This document shows, piece after piece, positions 36,073-45,612 of a stretch of 64,000 nt of DNA. The stretch comes from Chryseobacterium cucumeris (GTDB lineage: Bacteria > Bacteroidota > Bacteroidia > Flavobacteriales > Weeksellaceae). Numbering within the stretch: position 1 is the first letter of the stretch; every line of letters begins with the position of its first letter. The stretch is taken from the NCBI RefSeq assembly GCF_016775705.1, contig NZ_CP068760.1:2356001-2420000 (forward strand), given 5' to 3'. A program made the position numbers and the translations under genes. The notes below the pieces were generated by a model that was given only the letters and a program-made list of their open reading frames with translations, was not told the origin of the DNA and made no database searches.

Positions 36073-36945
36073 TTAAAAAGTCTTTGTCATATCCGCAGGG
36101 ATCATCAGATTGAAATCTGTCGGGATATAATCTTTAGTCGGAACTTTCAATTCAGGATCGTCCGATTCAAAAACAGAAATTACGGCCATTTTCAAATTAG
36201 GATTTTTCTGTTTGATGTACCAATAAATTCCACCAAATTCTTTACTGTGGTAGTTTCCATTATAGTGGATGAAGGTTTTTCCCGCCTGGTAATTTTTCAG
36301 GATAGATTCAGCCATTGTAGCATCTTTTGTAGCCTGAGCTGAAATAAAATTCATCACTTTGGTTCCTTCTGCATGATCTCCCATCATCTTTTTCATTTCC
36401 GGATAGCCAGGAGTGTCTAAAGTCACTTTAATCGGCAGCTGTGCAATGTAGGTTTTCTCTTTTTCGCTTAATTTATTCAAGGATTCAAGACCTTCTTTTG
36501 CCGTTTGAGAGGCATATCTTCTCGGGATATTCGTGGCAATAAAATTCAGTTTTTTATCTTTCGCAAAATCCACTAAAGGCTTGTAATCAGTTGCATAATT
36601 GTTCCACAAACGGGCAGAATCTTTTAATGTTTTTGCATCAAATTTTCCGTTTAAATATTGATCCAGCTGCGTCTGGTTATCTCTTTCAAACATTTCCGCT
36701 CCTAAGATCAGCTGTCCGTTCTTTTTCGCAAACAGCGCTTCTGTAATTTTAAGCTGAAGCCAATGATTGATGGAACTGTTATGATTTTCGCCAAAAAAGA
36801 CCACATCATAATCTGCCAGTTCTTTTACCAGCTTTTCTGTCTTTACTTCTTTTCCTTTTTTATCATAAAACTGATATGCTTTTAAATCCTGTGCTTTCAA
36901 TGCACAGAAACCAGCCAGCAGTATCGCTATGAAAATATGTTTCAT
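36073..36945 (-). CDS. ChaN-like (Tiki/heme-binding superfamily) exported protein
   Basis: A 290-aa exported protein with signal peptide MKHIFIAILLAGFCALKAQ. The frame opens six codons earlier, but this Met is the natural start of the leader. Family motifs are FFGENHNSS near residue 50, LGAEMFERDNQ near 85, and the C-terminal YNGNYHSKEFGG near 235. ChaN of Campylobacter binds heme and many members are encoded with heme or iron uptake genes; here it directly follows the heme operon, beyond the terminator of the HemS-like gene. A role in heme handling at the outer membrane is inferred. Confidence 0.83.
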   Translation of the reverse strand: MKHIFIAILLAGFCALKAQDLKAYQFYDKKGKEVKTEKLVKELADYDVVFFGENHNSSINHWLQLKITEALFAKKNGQLILGAEMFERDNQTQLDQYLNGKFDAKTLKDSARLWNNYATDYKPLVDFAKDKKLNFIATNIPRRYASQTAKEGLESLNKLSEKEKTYIAQLPIKVTLDTPGYPEMKKMMGDHAEGTKVMNFISAQATKDATMAESILKNYQAGKTFIHYNGNYHSKEFGGIYWYIKQKNPNLKMAVISVFESDDPELKVPTKDYIPTDFNLMIPADMTKTF

Positions 36946-37003
36946 TTTTTTATATTTAGTCACAAATTACACAAATATTCCTGCACTTGCAGATTGTTTC
37001 AAT

Positions 37004-37041
37004 AAAAAAGACCGCTTTGAATTTTACAAACAAAACGGTCT
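37004..37041 (-). terminator. terminator of the heme-uptake operon
   Basis: On the minus strand AGACCG pairs with CGGTCT, extended by a mismatched TTTG/CAAA part, and is followed by six T. It lies 20 bp after the HemS-like stop. Confidence 0.75.
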
Positions 37042-37060
37042 CATTCAAATCATCTAATTA

Positions 37061-38089
37061 TTATTTCTCTAAAGCTGCTACAAGGTCCTTCCACTCCTGA
37101 AGCTCAGGAATTCCAGGTTTTCTTTTTCCGAAGAACTGAACGATAAAGTCTCCTTCTTTGTTGAATACTTCGATAGCGGTTACCTCTCCGTCTTCAGTCG
37201 GTTTTTTCACGATCCACGCTTCTGCAATTTTCGTTACGTCAAGATGTAAGTTGAAATCAGGATCCATTACATTGAACCATTGCTGGTGCCAAAGTGTTTT
37301 CTTCACATTTCCTGTGTGGATCTGGATAATCCCTCTGTTTCCAACGAAAACCATGATTGGAACGTTCTTTTCAGAAGCATCTTCAAGGATATTCACCACT
37401 TTCGCATTATCAATTTTCTTAGCAAATCCTTCCGGAGCCAATCTTAATGCCTGCGTTCTGCTTACTCCATATTTTCTGGTCATCATGAAGAAATCATGAG
37501 TATCTTTCAATTCTGTCCAGGCTTTTTTAAAGCCTTCTACATCAATGTCTGAATCTGCTTTTTCAGCCTGTTTTGGAGCGATTGCTTCAAAAGCCAATGC
37601 CTGATTCTGATCTTCTGCTCTGAATTTTTCTACGATCGCATCGAAAGCAGCTTCATTACTGTCCTTTGTCAGATAAATCTTGTGAAGTGCCAGACCATCT
37701 TTTCCGAAAAACTGAAGGCTTTTCTTCTCTCCTTCCAGTACTGCAAAAGCAAATTTCCAGTGGTTAAGGAAAATTCTGAGATCGATATCTTCACCCACAA
37801 AAAGCTGTGCATGAGGGCTGCTGAAGTCTCCGTTCAGGTAAGTCCCTTTTCTTTCATGAACACATTCATCATTACGGGTAAGCGCCATTACTTTTCCTAA
37901 CTGCTCAGCTTCTGTAAGGATTCCCTGGAAATCCGGGTTCAGGACAGTTACTCCTTCTCCTATGCTTGTTGCCAATAATTCTGCCTCACTTACTTCTAAC
38001 TGTGCTGCTGCATTTCTTATTCTGATATGTGGATTTTCTGCTTTCAGAGCTTCCCATTTTTCCTTTAAATCATTAACTAATGTGCTCAT
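37061..38089 (-). CDS. hmuS: HemS/ChuS-type heme-degrading or heme-trafficking protein
   Basis: A cytoplasmic protein that receives imported heme and releases iron or passes heme on. The protein is 342 aa, the usual length, with two tandem HemS domains (about 30-165 and 200-335). Typical stretches are ALTRNDECVHERKG in the first half and VFVGNRGIIQIHTG in the second. It is the last gene of the heme operon, 4 bp from the methyltransferase. The family name is sure; the reaction (oxygenase-like or trafficking) is debated for this family. Confidence 0.92.
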   Translation of the reverse strand: MSTLVNDLKEKWEALKAENPHIRIRNAAAQLEVSEAELLATSIGEGVTVLNPDFQGILTEAEQLGKVMALTRNDECVHERKGTYLNGDFSSPHAQLFVGEDIDLRIFLNHWKFAFAVLEGEKKSLQFFGKDGLALHKIYLTKDSNEAAFDAIVEKFRAEDQNQALAFEAIAPKQAEKADSDIDVEGFKKAWTELKDTHDFFMMTRKYGVSRTQALRLAPEGFAKKIDNAKVVNILEDASEKNVPIMVFVGNRGIIQIHTGNVKKTLWHQQWFNVMDPDFNLHLDVTKIAEAWIVKKPTEDGEVTAIEVFNKEGDFIVQFFGKRKPGIPELQEWKDLVAALEK

Positions 38090-38093
38090 TACT

Positions 38094-38744
38094 TTACTTT
38101 TTTATGGTTAAAATTGTATAAATTCTTCGTATCGTTTCGTTTCCTGTTTTACTTTTTATTTCTTCTTCTCTTTCAGAAGTTTTCATTCTCTTAAAATGAC
38201 TTTTTGAAATCAGCTCTTCCATTTCGCTGTTGTTGTACAGAGTGAAATCATACTCTGTAAATGGAAGCTTTTCCATGAATTTTTTTTGTCCGAATGTAAG
38301 AACGAATGTTCCGTCATCTTTTAAAACCCTGTAGATTTCGTTTAAGAATTCCACGGGATTTTCCCAGAAGTATACGGTATTGACTGTAAATATTTTATCA
38401 AAAGTTTCATCTTTGAAAGGAAGTTTCTTCCCTTCGTATAAAACAAATTCCGCCTGACTTTCAAATTCTTTATTGAGCCTTTTGGCTTCATTGTGCATGG
38501 TTTCAGAAATGTCAATCCCTGTGTATTTCAGGTTTTTGGCAAGGTTCATGATACTTTTCAGGTGTGCGGCATTCCCGTGTCCTATTTCAAGGATTTGCTG
38601 GCCGTCATCAATCACAAGTGTTTTGATACTTTCTAACGTCATGCTGATGTTAGTGGCATTCATCATTTCACCAATCTCAATGCCTTTTTCACCCTGAGGG
38701 TTGGCAAGATTCTGTGCGAGGATTTTGAGTTCTTCTTTTTCCAT
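38094..38744 (-). CDS. class I SAM-dependent methyltransferase in the heme operon
   Basis: A 216-aa protein with a Methyltransf_11 fold. The SAM-binding motif I is LEIGHGNAAHL near residue 52, an acidic GIDIS follows at the end of strand 2, and LPFKDETFDKIF and RVLKDDGTFVLTF cover motifs II and III. It is tightly packed between hmuV (2-bp gap) and the HemS-like gene (4-bp gap), so it is made with the heme importer. The substrate is unknown; a tetrapyrrole or siderophore-like product is one possibility. Confidence 0.85.
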   Translation of the reverse strand: MEKEELKILAQNLANPQGEKGIEIGEMMNATNISMTLESIKTLVIDDGQQILEIGHGNAAHLKSIMNLAKNLKYTGIDISETMHNEAKRLNKEFESQAEFVLYEGKKLPFKDETFDKIFTVNTVYFWENPVEFLNEIYRVLKDDGTFVLTFGQKKFMEKLPFTEYDFTLYNNSEMEELISKSHFKRMKTSEREEEIKSKTGNETIRRIYTILTIKK

Positions 38745-38746
38745 GG

Positions 38747-39520
38747 TTATCCAAAAATGATCATTGGGTTATTGGTAATAGGGTGCCCGCAGATGGTACA
38801 GGGAAAATTATAGGCATTGCTGATATTTTCTTCAGTAAAAACTTCCTGTGGGGTTCCATAGGCAGAAACCTGTCCTGATTTCATTAATAAAATCTTATCT
38901 GCAAACTGTGCAGCAAGGTTCAGATCATGTAAAACGACAATAGCACTGTTGGCTTTTTTGGTGAAATTTTTGATAATTTCCAATGCTTTATATTGATGTT
39001 TTATATCTAAATTATTCAAAGGTTCGTCCAGAAAAACCAGTTTGTGGGCAATTCCATTTTCAAGCTGAGCCATTACTCTGGAAAGATGTACACGCTGTTT
39101 TTCTCCACCTGAAAGGGTGTTGTATTCTCTTTCTTTCAGATGAAAAATATCGGTTTCGTACATCATATTGTTCATGGCTTCAAGATCTTCTTTTCCGGGC
39201 TGGGCATCAAAATAAGGATACCTTCCCATCATGATCACGTCCTTCACTTCAAGCGGAATATCATGGCTGTTATGCTGCGAGAACTTGGCTTTGTGTTTTG
39301 AAAGTTCCTGAATATTCCATTCTCTGATCGGTTTATTTTTAAACAAGACCTTGTTATGGCCGGACTTCACTTCATCTGCCAATACACTCAGAAGACTTGA
39401 CTTCCCTGCTCCGTTCGGTCCCACAATAGCCAGAAATTCACCGTATTCCAGGGAGACATCTACCCCGTCCAGAATCCGGAATTCTTTATGTTGATAATTA
39501 ATCTGGTGTGCCTTAATCAT
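38747..39520 (-). CDS. hmuV: heme ABC transporter ATP-binding protein
   Basis: The ATPase of the HmuTUV heme importer. The protein is 257 aa: Walker A GPNGAGKSS (34-42), signature LSGGEKQR (136-143), Walker B LVFLDEP (161-167), and the D-loop and H-loop His in VVLHDLN. An extra short C-terminal stretch contains CTICGHP. The ATG overlaps the permease stop by one base (TAATG). Confidence 0.94.
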   Translation of the reverse strand: MIKAHQINYQHKEFRILDGVDVSLEYGEFLAIVGPNGAGKSSLLSVLADEVKSGHNKVLFKNKPIREWNIQELSKHKAKFSQHNSHDIPLEVKDVIMMGRYPYFDAQPGKEDLEAMNNMMYETDIFHLKEREYNTLSGGEKQRVHLSRVMAQLENGIAHKLVFLDEPLNNLDIKHQYKALEIIKNFTKKANSAIVVLHDLNLAAQFADKILLMKSGQVSAYGTPQEVFTEENISNAYNFPCTICGHPITNNPMIIFG

Positions 39521-40560
39521 TACAGTGATTTTTTAAATTTAACCAAAATGGCGATAAAAATAGGGCCTCCCATTAAGGCTGTTAAAATCCCTATCGGCAG
39601 TTCTGACGGTGCCACAATACTTCTGCTGAAGGTATCTGCCGTTAATAACAAAATACTTCCGCACATCGCTGATAATGGCAAAATAAAAACATAATTAGAT
39701 TTAAATAAAAGCCTTAAAATATAGGGTACAATAAGCCCTACAAAACCAATTGTTCCTGAAAATGCCACGCAGGTTCCCACCATTAATGCCACGGTGATGA
39801 TGATCTGTTTTTTCAGTCTTTCCACATTGATTCCCAGATGTTGTGCATCTTTCTCTCCCAGCATCATTGCATTCAATGCTTTTCCTTTTGGAAGTAAAAT
39901 AATGTAAGCAATAATTGCAACAATAGCCAGAATAATATTTTTCGTCCATGTAGCGGCAGCCAGACTTCCTAAATTCCAGAAAGTAAGATCTCTCAGCTGC
40001 TCATCTTTTGAGATATAGATCAAAAATCCGGTTATCGAAAACCCGATAGCTGTTATGGCAACTCCGGTAAGCAGCATCATCACTACATTGGTTTTTCCTC
40101 CGCTTGTTGAAATTCTGTAGACCAGCATCATGGATAAAAAAGAACCGATAAAAGCGGCTATTCCTACCAGTGAAAATTGTACAGCTTCAGGAAGATATTC
40201 TTTGAAATGTCCTCCTAAAACAATCGCAATAGCTGCCAGCAATGTTGCTCCTGATGTAAGTCCTATTAAATCTCCCGTTGCCAGAGGATTCTTGAAAAGT
40301 CCCTGAAGACTTGTTCCTGAAACCGACAACATACTTCCTATTAAAATGGCCATGATAATTCTGGCGGCTCTTACGTCCCAGATCACATATTTATCACTGA
40401 GTGACAAACCGGAATCTCCTTTTATAAATTGCCACAGAGCCCTGAACCGAGAGTTTTCTCCGAAATCATAGACTCCTGTATTAAGTGACAGCACTGCTAT
40501 AATGACAAGCAGTACCGCACTTATAACAAGATAAAAGTATAGTTTACTTGGTGCTTTCAA
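39520..40560 (-). CDS. hmuU: heme ABC transporter permease (FecCD family)
   Basis: The inner-membrane channel of the heme importer. The protein is 346 aa with about ten hydrophobic helices. Typical FecCD motifs are the N-terminal WDVRAARIIMA, LQGLFKNPLA near residue 90 and GFVGLIVPYILRLL near 270. It overlaps hmuT by 17 nt, indicating tight coupling. Confidence 0.94.
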   Translation of the reverse strand: MKAPSKLYFYLVISAVLLVIIAVLSLNTGVYDFGENSRFRALWQFIKGDSGLSLSDKYVIWDVRAARIIMAILIGSMLSVSGTSLQGLFKNPLATGDLIGLTSGATLLAAIAIVLGGHFKEYLPEAVQFSLVGIAAFIGSFLSMMLVYRISTSGGKTNVVMMLLTGVAITAIGFSITGFLIYISKDEQLRDLTFWNLGSLAAATWTKNIILAIVAIIAYIILLPKGKALNAMMLGEKDAQHLGINVERLKKQIIITVALMVGTCVAFSGTIGFVGLIVPYILRLLFKSNYVFILPLSAMCGSILLLTADTFSRSIVAPSELPIGILTALMGGPIFIAILVKFKKSL

Positions 40561-41422
40561 TTAAAAGTTTGTTTAATCCTACTGCTGCTTCTCCTACTCT
40601 TGGTCCAAAACCCGATACCAAACCTCCGTCCATTGCAATGATTTTCTTGTTTTTACCTGCATTAGTCTGAGATACTCCCGGCATTTTTAGCGCACCTTCG
40701 TTTCCTCCTGCTCCCTGTAAACCGGTTTCAAAGAAGAATAATACATCAGGATTAGCTTTTACAACGGCTTCCGGTGTCAATGGTTTGAAATCTTCAAAAT
40801 CAGTCACTGCATTTTCTCCTCCTGCAAGAGTGATCAATGAAGCCATTGGGGTATTTTTACCACTCACCATCAGCATATTTCCTCTTGCGTAGATGAACAA
40901 TACCTTGGGCTTTTTAGCAATAGGCTGTACTTGCTTTAAGTCAGCATCAATTTTATCGTTTAGTTTCTGATAATCTGTATTTCCGATCGCTTTTGCTACC
41001 TGTTCGATCAGTTTTTTAGTTCCTTCAACCGTATATTCCTGTTTAAAAACTTCGGTTTGAATCCCTGAGGATTTGATTTTCCCCATTAATTCCGGGTTGA
41101 TATCTTTATCAGAAGCAAGAATCAATGTTGGGTTTACAGCCATGATCGGTTCAATTGTCATTGATCTCATGTGTCCTAAATCTTTCGCTGTAGCTTTTAA
41201 TGAGGCAGGATAGGTACTGGTAACATCAGTTCCCACTATTTCTTTCTCGTGGCCTAAAGCAGCTACGATTTCAGTAATTCCTCCGTTTAATGTTACTATT
41301 TTATTGTTGGTTTTGGGTGCTTCTGAAATGGCTTCTGTTGTATTTTCTTTTGCTCCTGTCTCTGCTTTTTTGCAAGAATATACTGCTACAAGAACAGAAG
41401 CTGCAAGGATGAATTTTTTCAT
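40544..41422 (-). CDS. hmuT: heme ABC transporter substrate-binding lipoprotein
   Basis: A periplasmic heme-binding protein of 292 aa. The lipobox VYSC places the lipid at Cys17. The TroA-type helical-backbone fold shows NGGITEIVAALG, GHMRSMTIEPIMA, and a conserved ending GLVSGFGPR. It hands heme from the TonB receptor to HmuUV. A gap of 21 bp separates it from the hmuY gene upstream. Confidence 0.93.
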   Translation of the reverse strand: MKKFILAASVLVAVYSCKKAETGAKENTTEAISEAPKTNNKIVTLNGGITEIVAALGHEKEIVGTDVTSTYPASLKATAKDLGHMRSMTIEPIMAVNPTLILASDKDINPELMGKIKSSGIQTEVFKQEYTVEGTKKLIEQVAKAIGNTDYQKLNDKIDADLKQVQPIAKKPKVLFIYARGNMLMVSGKNTPMASLITLAGGENAVTDFEDFKPLTPEAVVKANPDVLFFFETGLQGAGGNEGALKMPGVSQTNAGKNKKIIAMDGGLVSGFGPRVGEAAVGLNKLLIESTK

Positions 41423-41443
41423 GATATACTATTATTTGATTAT

Positions 41444-42559
41444 TTATAAAGGTTCGAATTCAAAATTGGTGTATCCTCTTTCTCCTTTTGTATTTTTCAT
41501 GGTATTGAATCTCAGCTTGAAATAAAAGCCTTCAGCATCTTTCAATACAAAAAAACGGTCTGCATACACAAAAGGAACAGGATTGGATGCTGTACCGGTA
41601 GTGGTTCTCCATTTATCGCCGATAGCCCTCTGGTCATTGAAAACAAATTTTGAAGACTCTACATCTTTTAGTTTAAATGCATTGTAAGCAGCATCAAGAT
41701 TTCCTGTAACTGTTACCTGGTAAGCACCTACTCCATTCAAAGTATTGGTTGTTACAAAATCTGCATAAAAATAGCTACCTGCACTGGTTGTAGGTCCCAT
41801 GAAAACTTCATTGGTAAATGTTGTGAATGCCAGATCCCATTTCTTTTTCTTTGGCTGAATTTTTACCGGGGTTCCTGTTTTCAGATTGAAGAATGAGAAG
41901 CTGTATTCTGTATCTTTGGTAATGATATATTCTTTGATGTCTGCTTCTGCTGCATTCACGTCAGCATAACGGATTTTGTATCCATTCTGAGCTCTCAGAA
42001 TCTGAATTTTTTTCCATCCTCTCGGATCACCGGACAATGAAACTGAACCTGCCCCGATATTGTTAGCAGAAGGTATTTCTCTCCCAAGATTGATCAGATA
42101 AACTGGGTTATCAGCATCATTTTCTTTGATGGCATCAATTCCTGAAGTCTGATTTAAGAAGTCTCCGTTCGGATTGTCAACATATTTCATATTGGCAGCA
42201 TCAAATGTTCCTACCTGAGCAATATCTTTTAAACTTGAAATATCAGCTTCTTTTACTTTACTAATGTCTGATGCGTTGGGTATTTTGACCACCGTCATGG
42301 CAAGAGATCCGTTCATGATCACTCTGTATGCGTCGCCGTTGTAAAAACCAAGATCCCAGTCTGTCCTGCTGTTGACCGCCGGATTGGTGTAGTCACTTAA
42401 ATCGATCCAAACCTGGTTAGGTTCTGTGGGGCCGCCAATTGGCACACTTACTTCAGATCCCGTCATAGGCGGAACCGGAACCGGATCTTCGTCTGCAGAA
42501 AGACAAGACTGTGTGGTTGCCATGATGGAAAGAACAGATATTATTTTTAAATACTTCAT
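41444..42559 (-). CDS. hmuY: HmuY-family heme-binding lipoprotein
   Basis: A predicted surface lipoprotein of 371 aa. The lipobox TQSC (Cys19) is followed by an acidic tract (ADEDP), resembling the export signals of flavobacterial surface lipoproteins. The HmuY pattern is VWIDLSDY, then DWDLGFYN near residue 68, KKWDLAFTTF near 240 and a C-terminal YFKLRFN strand. HmuY of Porphyromonas captures heme and passes it to its TonB receptor. The gene lies 16 bp after the receptor gene in the same operon. Confidence 0.92.
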   Translation of the reverse strand: MKYLKIISVLSIMATTQSCLSADEDPVPVPPMTGSEVSVPIGGPTEPNQVWIDLSDYTNPAVNSRTDWDLGFYNGDAYRVIMNGSLAMTVVKIPNASDISKVKEADISSLKDIAQVGTFDAANMKYVDNPNGDFLNQTSGIDAIKENDADNPVYLINLGREIPSANNIGAGSVSLSGDPRGWKKIQILRAQNGYKIRYADVNAAEADIKEYIITKDTEYSFSFFNLKTGTPVKIQPKKKKWDLAFTTFTNEVFMGPTTSAGSYFYADFVTTNTLNGVGAYQVTVTGNLDAAYNAFKLKDVESSKFVFNDQRAIGDKWRTTTGTASNPVPFVYADRFFVLKDAEGFYFKLRFNTMKNTKGERGYTNFEFEPL

Positions 42560-42575
42560 AATCTTAACTTATTAT

Positions 42576-44681
42576 TTAAAATTGAAACATTAATCGGGCA
42601 AAATAGCTTCTGCCATAATATAAATTAACAAACCCGTTCGCAGCTGTATGAGCTGAACCGGCTACTGCCGTAGAGTTTAACCTTGTGACATCAAATATAT
42701 TTTTCACTCCTGCAGAAATTTCAAAATGTTTCTTCCAGAATGGCTGGCTTACGATGAAATCCATCATATGGAAACTATCTATTTTTCCAAGGCGGAAGTC
42801 ATTAGCTCCATCGGATACATAAATTCTGTCCGGACCTGTGAATTTGTAGTAAAGGGCAAAATTAGTGTCGGTACTTTTCAGTTTGTAATTTGCTGAAGCG
42901 CCTGCCTGTACCAGATACTGAAAGTCTGTTGGGGAAGAAGATTTCAAATCAATCATCGATACTGATGTTCCGTTTACTGATCCTCTTAAAGACAGGGCAA
43001 ACTGATCTTTTCTGAAATCTACATTAGCGGAGAATAGTAGATTTTTATAGGTATTAAGGTTCATATATTTATAGGTGGAAGGCTCCTTTACCATTACCAT
43101 TTCAATCCTGTCACGTACATCAAGGTATAATGCGTCTACTCCATAAGCGATCTTCCAGCCATTATCTGCTGAAAAGTTCTGATTCCAGAAAAGTCCTGCA
43201 GAGAATCCCTTTTCAGGATTCAAGTCCGGATTTCCCTGTACATCATGGTTAAGATTCACAAAATAAGTGTACAGCTCGTCATATTTAGGGAAGCGGTTAG
43301 CAGATCCCACAACTGCTCTAAGGTTTGAATTCTCAGAGGTTTTATATCTTGCTGATAAAGAATAGTTGTACTGATTATTAAAGTTTTCGCTAAGGGAAAG
43401 TCTTACTCCCGGTCTTAATGAAAATTTATCTGAAACATTCCATTCTGCAGAAAGGAAATTGGAGTAGGTGAAGATCTTTCTTTTTACCGCTTCACCGAAG
43501 AAATCTCCGGCAATCAAAGCAGCATAGCCATTGGTATAGTCTAATTCATATCCTAACTGGAAATCAAAAACCTTGCTGTCGAGGAAGTTGCTGAACATTC
43601 CTCTGGAGTAGATGACATCGGTCTTATAATAAGACTTTTCGTCCTGACGGCTCTTGATTTGTCTGTTCGGGATATCGTAATTATAGTCGTAGTATTTCCT
43701 GTCCTGGTTCTGATACGAGAAGTCTCCCATGTATCGGATATGTCCCAGATTAGTCTGAATATTGAACTGGTGAATCCATCGGTCGGTGTTATATCTTCTG
43801 TCTCTGCTTTCATACGAAACACCGCCCAACCCATCATTAAGAGGATTTCTGTTCACCTCCGGATTATAGAAATTGAATTTTTCGTCAAGATAAGACAACT
43901 TGTAAAAGAATGTCGTTTTATTTTTGGTATATCTTAATAAAGCAGAAGCATCATACTGATCTTTCGGGTTCCATTCATACCCTCTCTGGTTATCCTGTCC
44001 GAAATATTTGTAGCCTTTGCTTTCCCCTTCATATCCCATAAACTGGTTATGGTTGAAATTGATGCTGGCAAACCACTCATTGCTGATATTATAATCTACA
44101 TTAAGGTTCTGAATATGCCTTCCGTTTCCTCTTTTTTTAAGATCATAGTTGTCCCTTACTGTTTCTTCCTGTATCGAACCTCTAACACTGATCTTTTTTG
44201 TACTGTTTTTTTTGGTAATAATGTTGATGACCCCGGCAACAGCTCCATTTCCATATTCAACCCCCATACTTCCTTTTACAATTTCTATTCTTTCGATATT
44301 GCTTAAGGTAATTTTGGTAAGGTCAATGTTACTTCCCAGCCCTGTATCCCCTACTACCGGAATATTGTCTATAAGGATCTTTACATAATCACCATTAAGC
44401 CCCATGATATTGGCGGTGGAATTTCCTGAGCGGGTATCCGGAGTGATCTGTATGTTAAGACTTTGATTCAAAACCTCGGCGACATTCGTTGCTGCCATAT
44501 TTTTGATCTGTTCTGCATCAATAACATCAACCTTATATATCGATTTGTTAATGGACTGCTGCATGTACTGTCCTGTAATAACAACTTCTTCAATTTTCTT
44601 TTGATTAAGAGAATCCTTTTCTTGTGCATTTACCCATAAGGCCACGGATAATGATAGAACGGAAAGCACTTTCTTCTTCAT
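42576..44681 (-). CDS. hmuR: TonB-dependent heme receptor (HmuR-like)
   Basis: An outer-membrane heme receptor of 701 aa with signal peptide MKKKVLSVLSLSVALWVNAQ. The frame opens 15 codons upstream, but that part overlaps the promoter box, so I start at 44681. The plug begins near IEEVVITGQY and contains IMGLNGDYVKILIDN and RIEIVKGSMGVEYGNGAVAG. The barrel ends in the aromatic YFARLMFQF. It is first in the heme operon. An inverted-repeat operator lies just upstream of its -7 box. Heme specificity is inferred from the neighbours. Confidence 0.93.
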   Translation of the reverse strand: MKKKVLSVLSLSVALWVNAQEKDSLNQKKIEEVVITGQYMQQSINKSIYKVDVIDAEQIKNMAATNVAEVLNQSLNIQITPDTRSGNSTANIMGLNGDYVKILIDNIPVVGDTGLGSNIDLTKITLSNIERIEIVKGSMGVEYGNGAVAGVINIITKKNSTKKISVRGSIQEETVRDNYDLKKRGNGRHIQNLNVDYNISNEWFASINFNHNQFMGYEGESKGYKYFGQDNQRGYEWNPKDQYDASALLRYTKNKTTFFYKLSYLDEKFNFYNPEVNRNPLNDGLGGVSYESRDRRYNTDRWIHQFNIQTNLGHIRYMGDFSYQNQDRKYYDYNYDIPNRQIKSRQDEKSYYKTDVIYSRGMFSNFLDSKVFDFQLGYELDYTNGYAALIAGDFFGEAVKRKIFTYSNFLSAEWNVSDKFSLRPGVRLSLSENFNNQYNYSLSARYKTSENSNLRAVVGSANRFPKYDELYTYFVNLNHDVQGNPDLNPEKGFSAGLFWNQNFSADNGWKIAYGVDALYLDVRDRIEMVMVKEPSTYKYMNLNTYKNLLFSANVDFRKDQFALSLRGSVNGTSVSMIDLKSSSPTDFQYLVQAGASANYKLKSTDTNFALYYKFTGPDRIYVSDGANDFRLGKIDSFHMMDFIVSQPFWKKHFEISAGVKNIFDVTRLNSTAVAGSAHTAANGFVNLYYGRSYFARLMFQF

Positions 44682-44699
44682 AAGGGTACAAATTTTCAG

Positions 44700-44707
44700 C
44701 AAATATA
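44700..44707 (-). promoter_or_regulatory. -7 box of the heme operon (hmuR)
   Basis: The minus strand reads TATATTTG, a full TAnnTTTG match, 18 nt before the hmuR ATG. The repeat arm 44713-44727 lies 5-20 bp upstream of this box, so a regulator bound there would occlude the promoter. Confidence 0.6.
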
Positions 44708-44712
44708 AAACT

Positions 44713-44766
44713 TTATTTAGACTCATTAAAAATAATTATATATTTTTGTGGAATAATTCTAAATAA
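44713..44766. promoter_or_regulatory. shared promoter/operator, copy 1 (candidate iron/heme-responsive site)
   Basis: TTATTTAGACTCATT (44713-44727) and AATAATTCTAAATAA (44752-44766) form a nearly perfect inverted repeat with 24 bp between them. TATTTTTG (44741-44748), a -7 box for the rightward gene, sits in the spacer. Almost the same 54 bp recur at 45707-45760 with identical spacing. A Fur-type or heme-sensing regulator is the obvious candidate, but no regulator gene lies here. Confidence 0.68.
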
Positions 44767-44776
44767 AAATAATATT

Positions 44777-45583
44777 ATGAAATTACAATTACTTTTAGGA
44801 GCTCTGATGTTTACAGCCTTAACGGCGAATGCTCAGGTGTCTAACATCAATGAAAATTTCAACAATTTTACCGCTGGGAACACAACTTTCCCTCAGTTTG
44901 GATGGTCTGCCATTGTTGCACCCATCACCGGTGAGTTTCCTCCTGTACCTCCAAGAATGATTGTAGCAGGAGATTCCAACCGGTTTGTTCAGTCGTATGC
45001 AGGAAATAATGCTACAGGTTCATCTTACCTTATTACACCACAGATTGAAACTCCCACCGGAAACAAAACACTGACTTTCGATACTACTTTAGTGTCTCCG
45101 TCTCCCGGCCCTGGAAGCATTCAGATAGGAGTAGCATCCAACCCTGCAGATATGTCAACATTCGTTCCTGTAGGAAGCCCTATTAATGTAGCCACTATCG
45201 GCACCGTGCAGAATATCAGTGTTAATATTCCGGCATCCACAGGTTCATACATTGTATTTAAGTTCACTCCTACTGCTACTCACGTAGCAATCCAGGTGGA
45301 TAATGTAGTGTATAACACGACCGCCTCTTTAGGCGTATCAGACAACCATAAATCGACAGAAAATTTCAGATTTGCCTTAAATTCTGATCAGTCTGCAATA
45401 GAATTCATTGTCAAAAAAGATCCTAAAAACATTCAGATTTATTCTGCAGCAGGCAGCAAAGTAGCTGAAGGAAAACTCAATGGAAGAAGTTTTGACATCA
45501 ATACCCTTCAGACGGGTGTTTATTATATGAATATTGAGACTGCAGAAGGCAGATTGATCCAATCAAAATTCATCAAAAAATAA
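44777..45583 (+). CDS. T9SS-secreted protein with an adhesin (choice-of-anchor J)-like domain
   Basis: A 268-aa secreted protein. Signal peptide 1-19 ends TANAQ. Residues about 25-175 resemble cleaved-adhesin/choice-of-anchor J beta-sandwich domains: an ENFNNF start, a GW pair, SYLITPQIET and LTFDTTL strands. Residues about 185-268 are a type A T9SS sorting domain (NIQIYSAAGSKV, GVYYMNIETAEG, terminal KFIKK). Cleaved-adhesin domains of Porphyromonas gingipains bind hemoglobin, and this gene shares its operator with the heme operon, so heme-protein binding is a reasonable inference. The domain match is by pattern only. Confidence 0.78.
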   Translation: MKLQLLLGALMFTALTANAQVSNINENFNNFTAGNTTFPQFGWSAIVAPITGEFPPVPPRMIVAGDSNRFVQSYAGNNATGSSYLITPQIETPTGNKTLTFDTTLVSPSPGPGSIQIGVASNPADMSTFVPVGSPINVATIGTVQNISVNIPASTGSYIVFKFTPTATHVAIQVDNVVYNTTASLGVSDNHKSTENFRFALNSDQSAIEFIVKKDPKNIQIYSAAGSKVAEGKLNGRSFDINTLQTGVYYMNIETAEGRLIQSKFIKK

Positions 45584-45612
45584 GGTTTATCAGACTATTA
45601 TTGGCCTTTATT

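Noticed and set aside
36023..36342. Plus-strand ORF near 36031-36342 and the many other frames antisense to genes
   Set aside because: They lie fully opposite well-supported genes, lack family motifs and follow from codon bias of the real strand.
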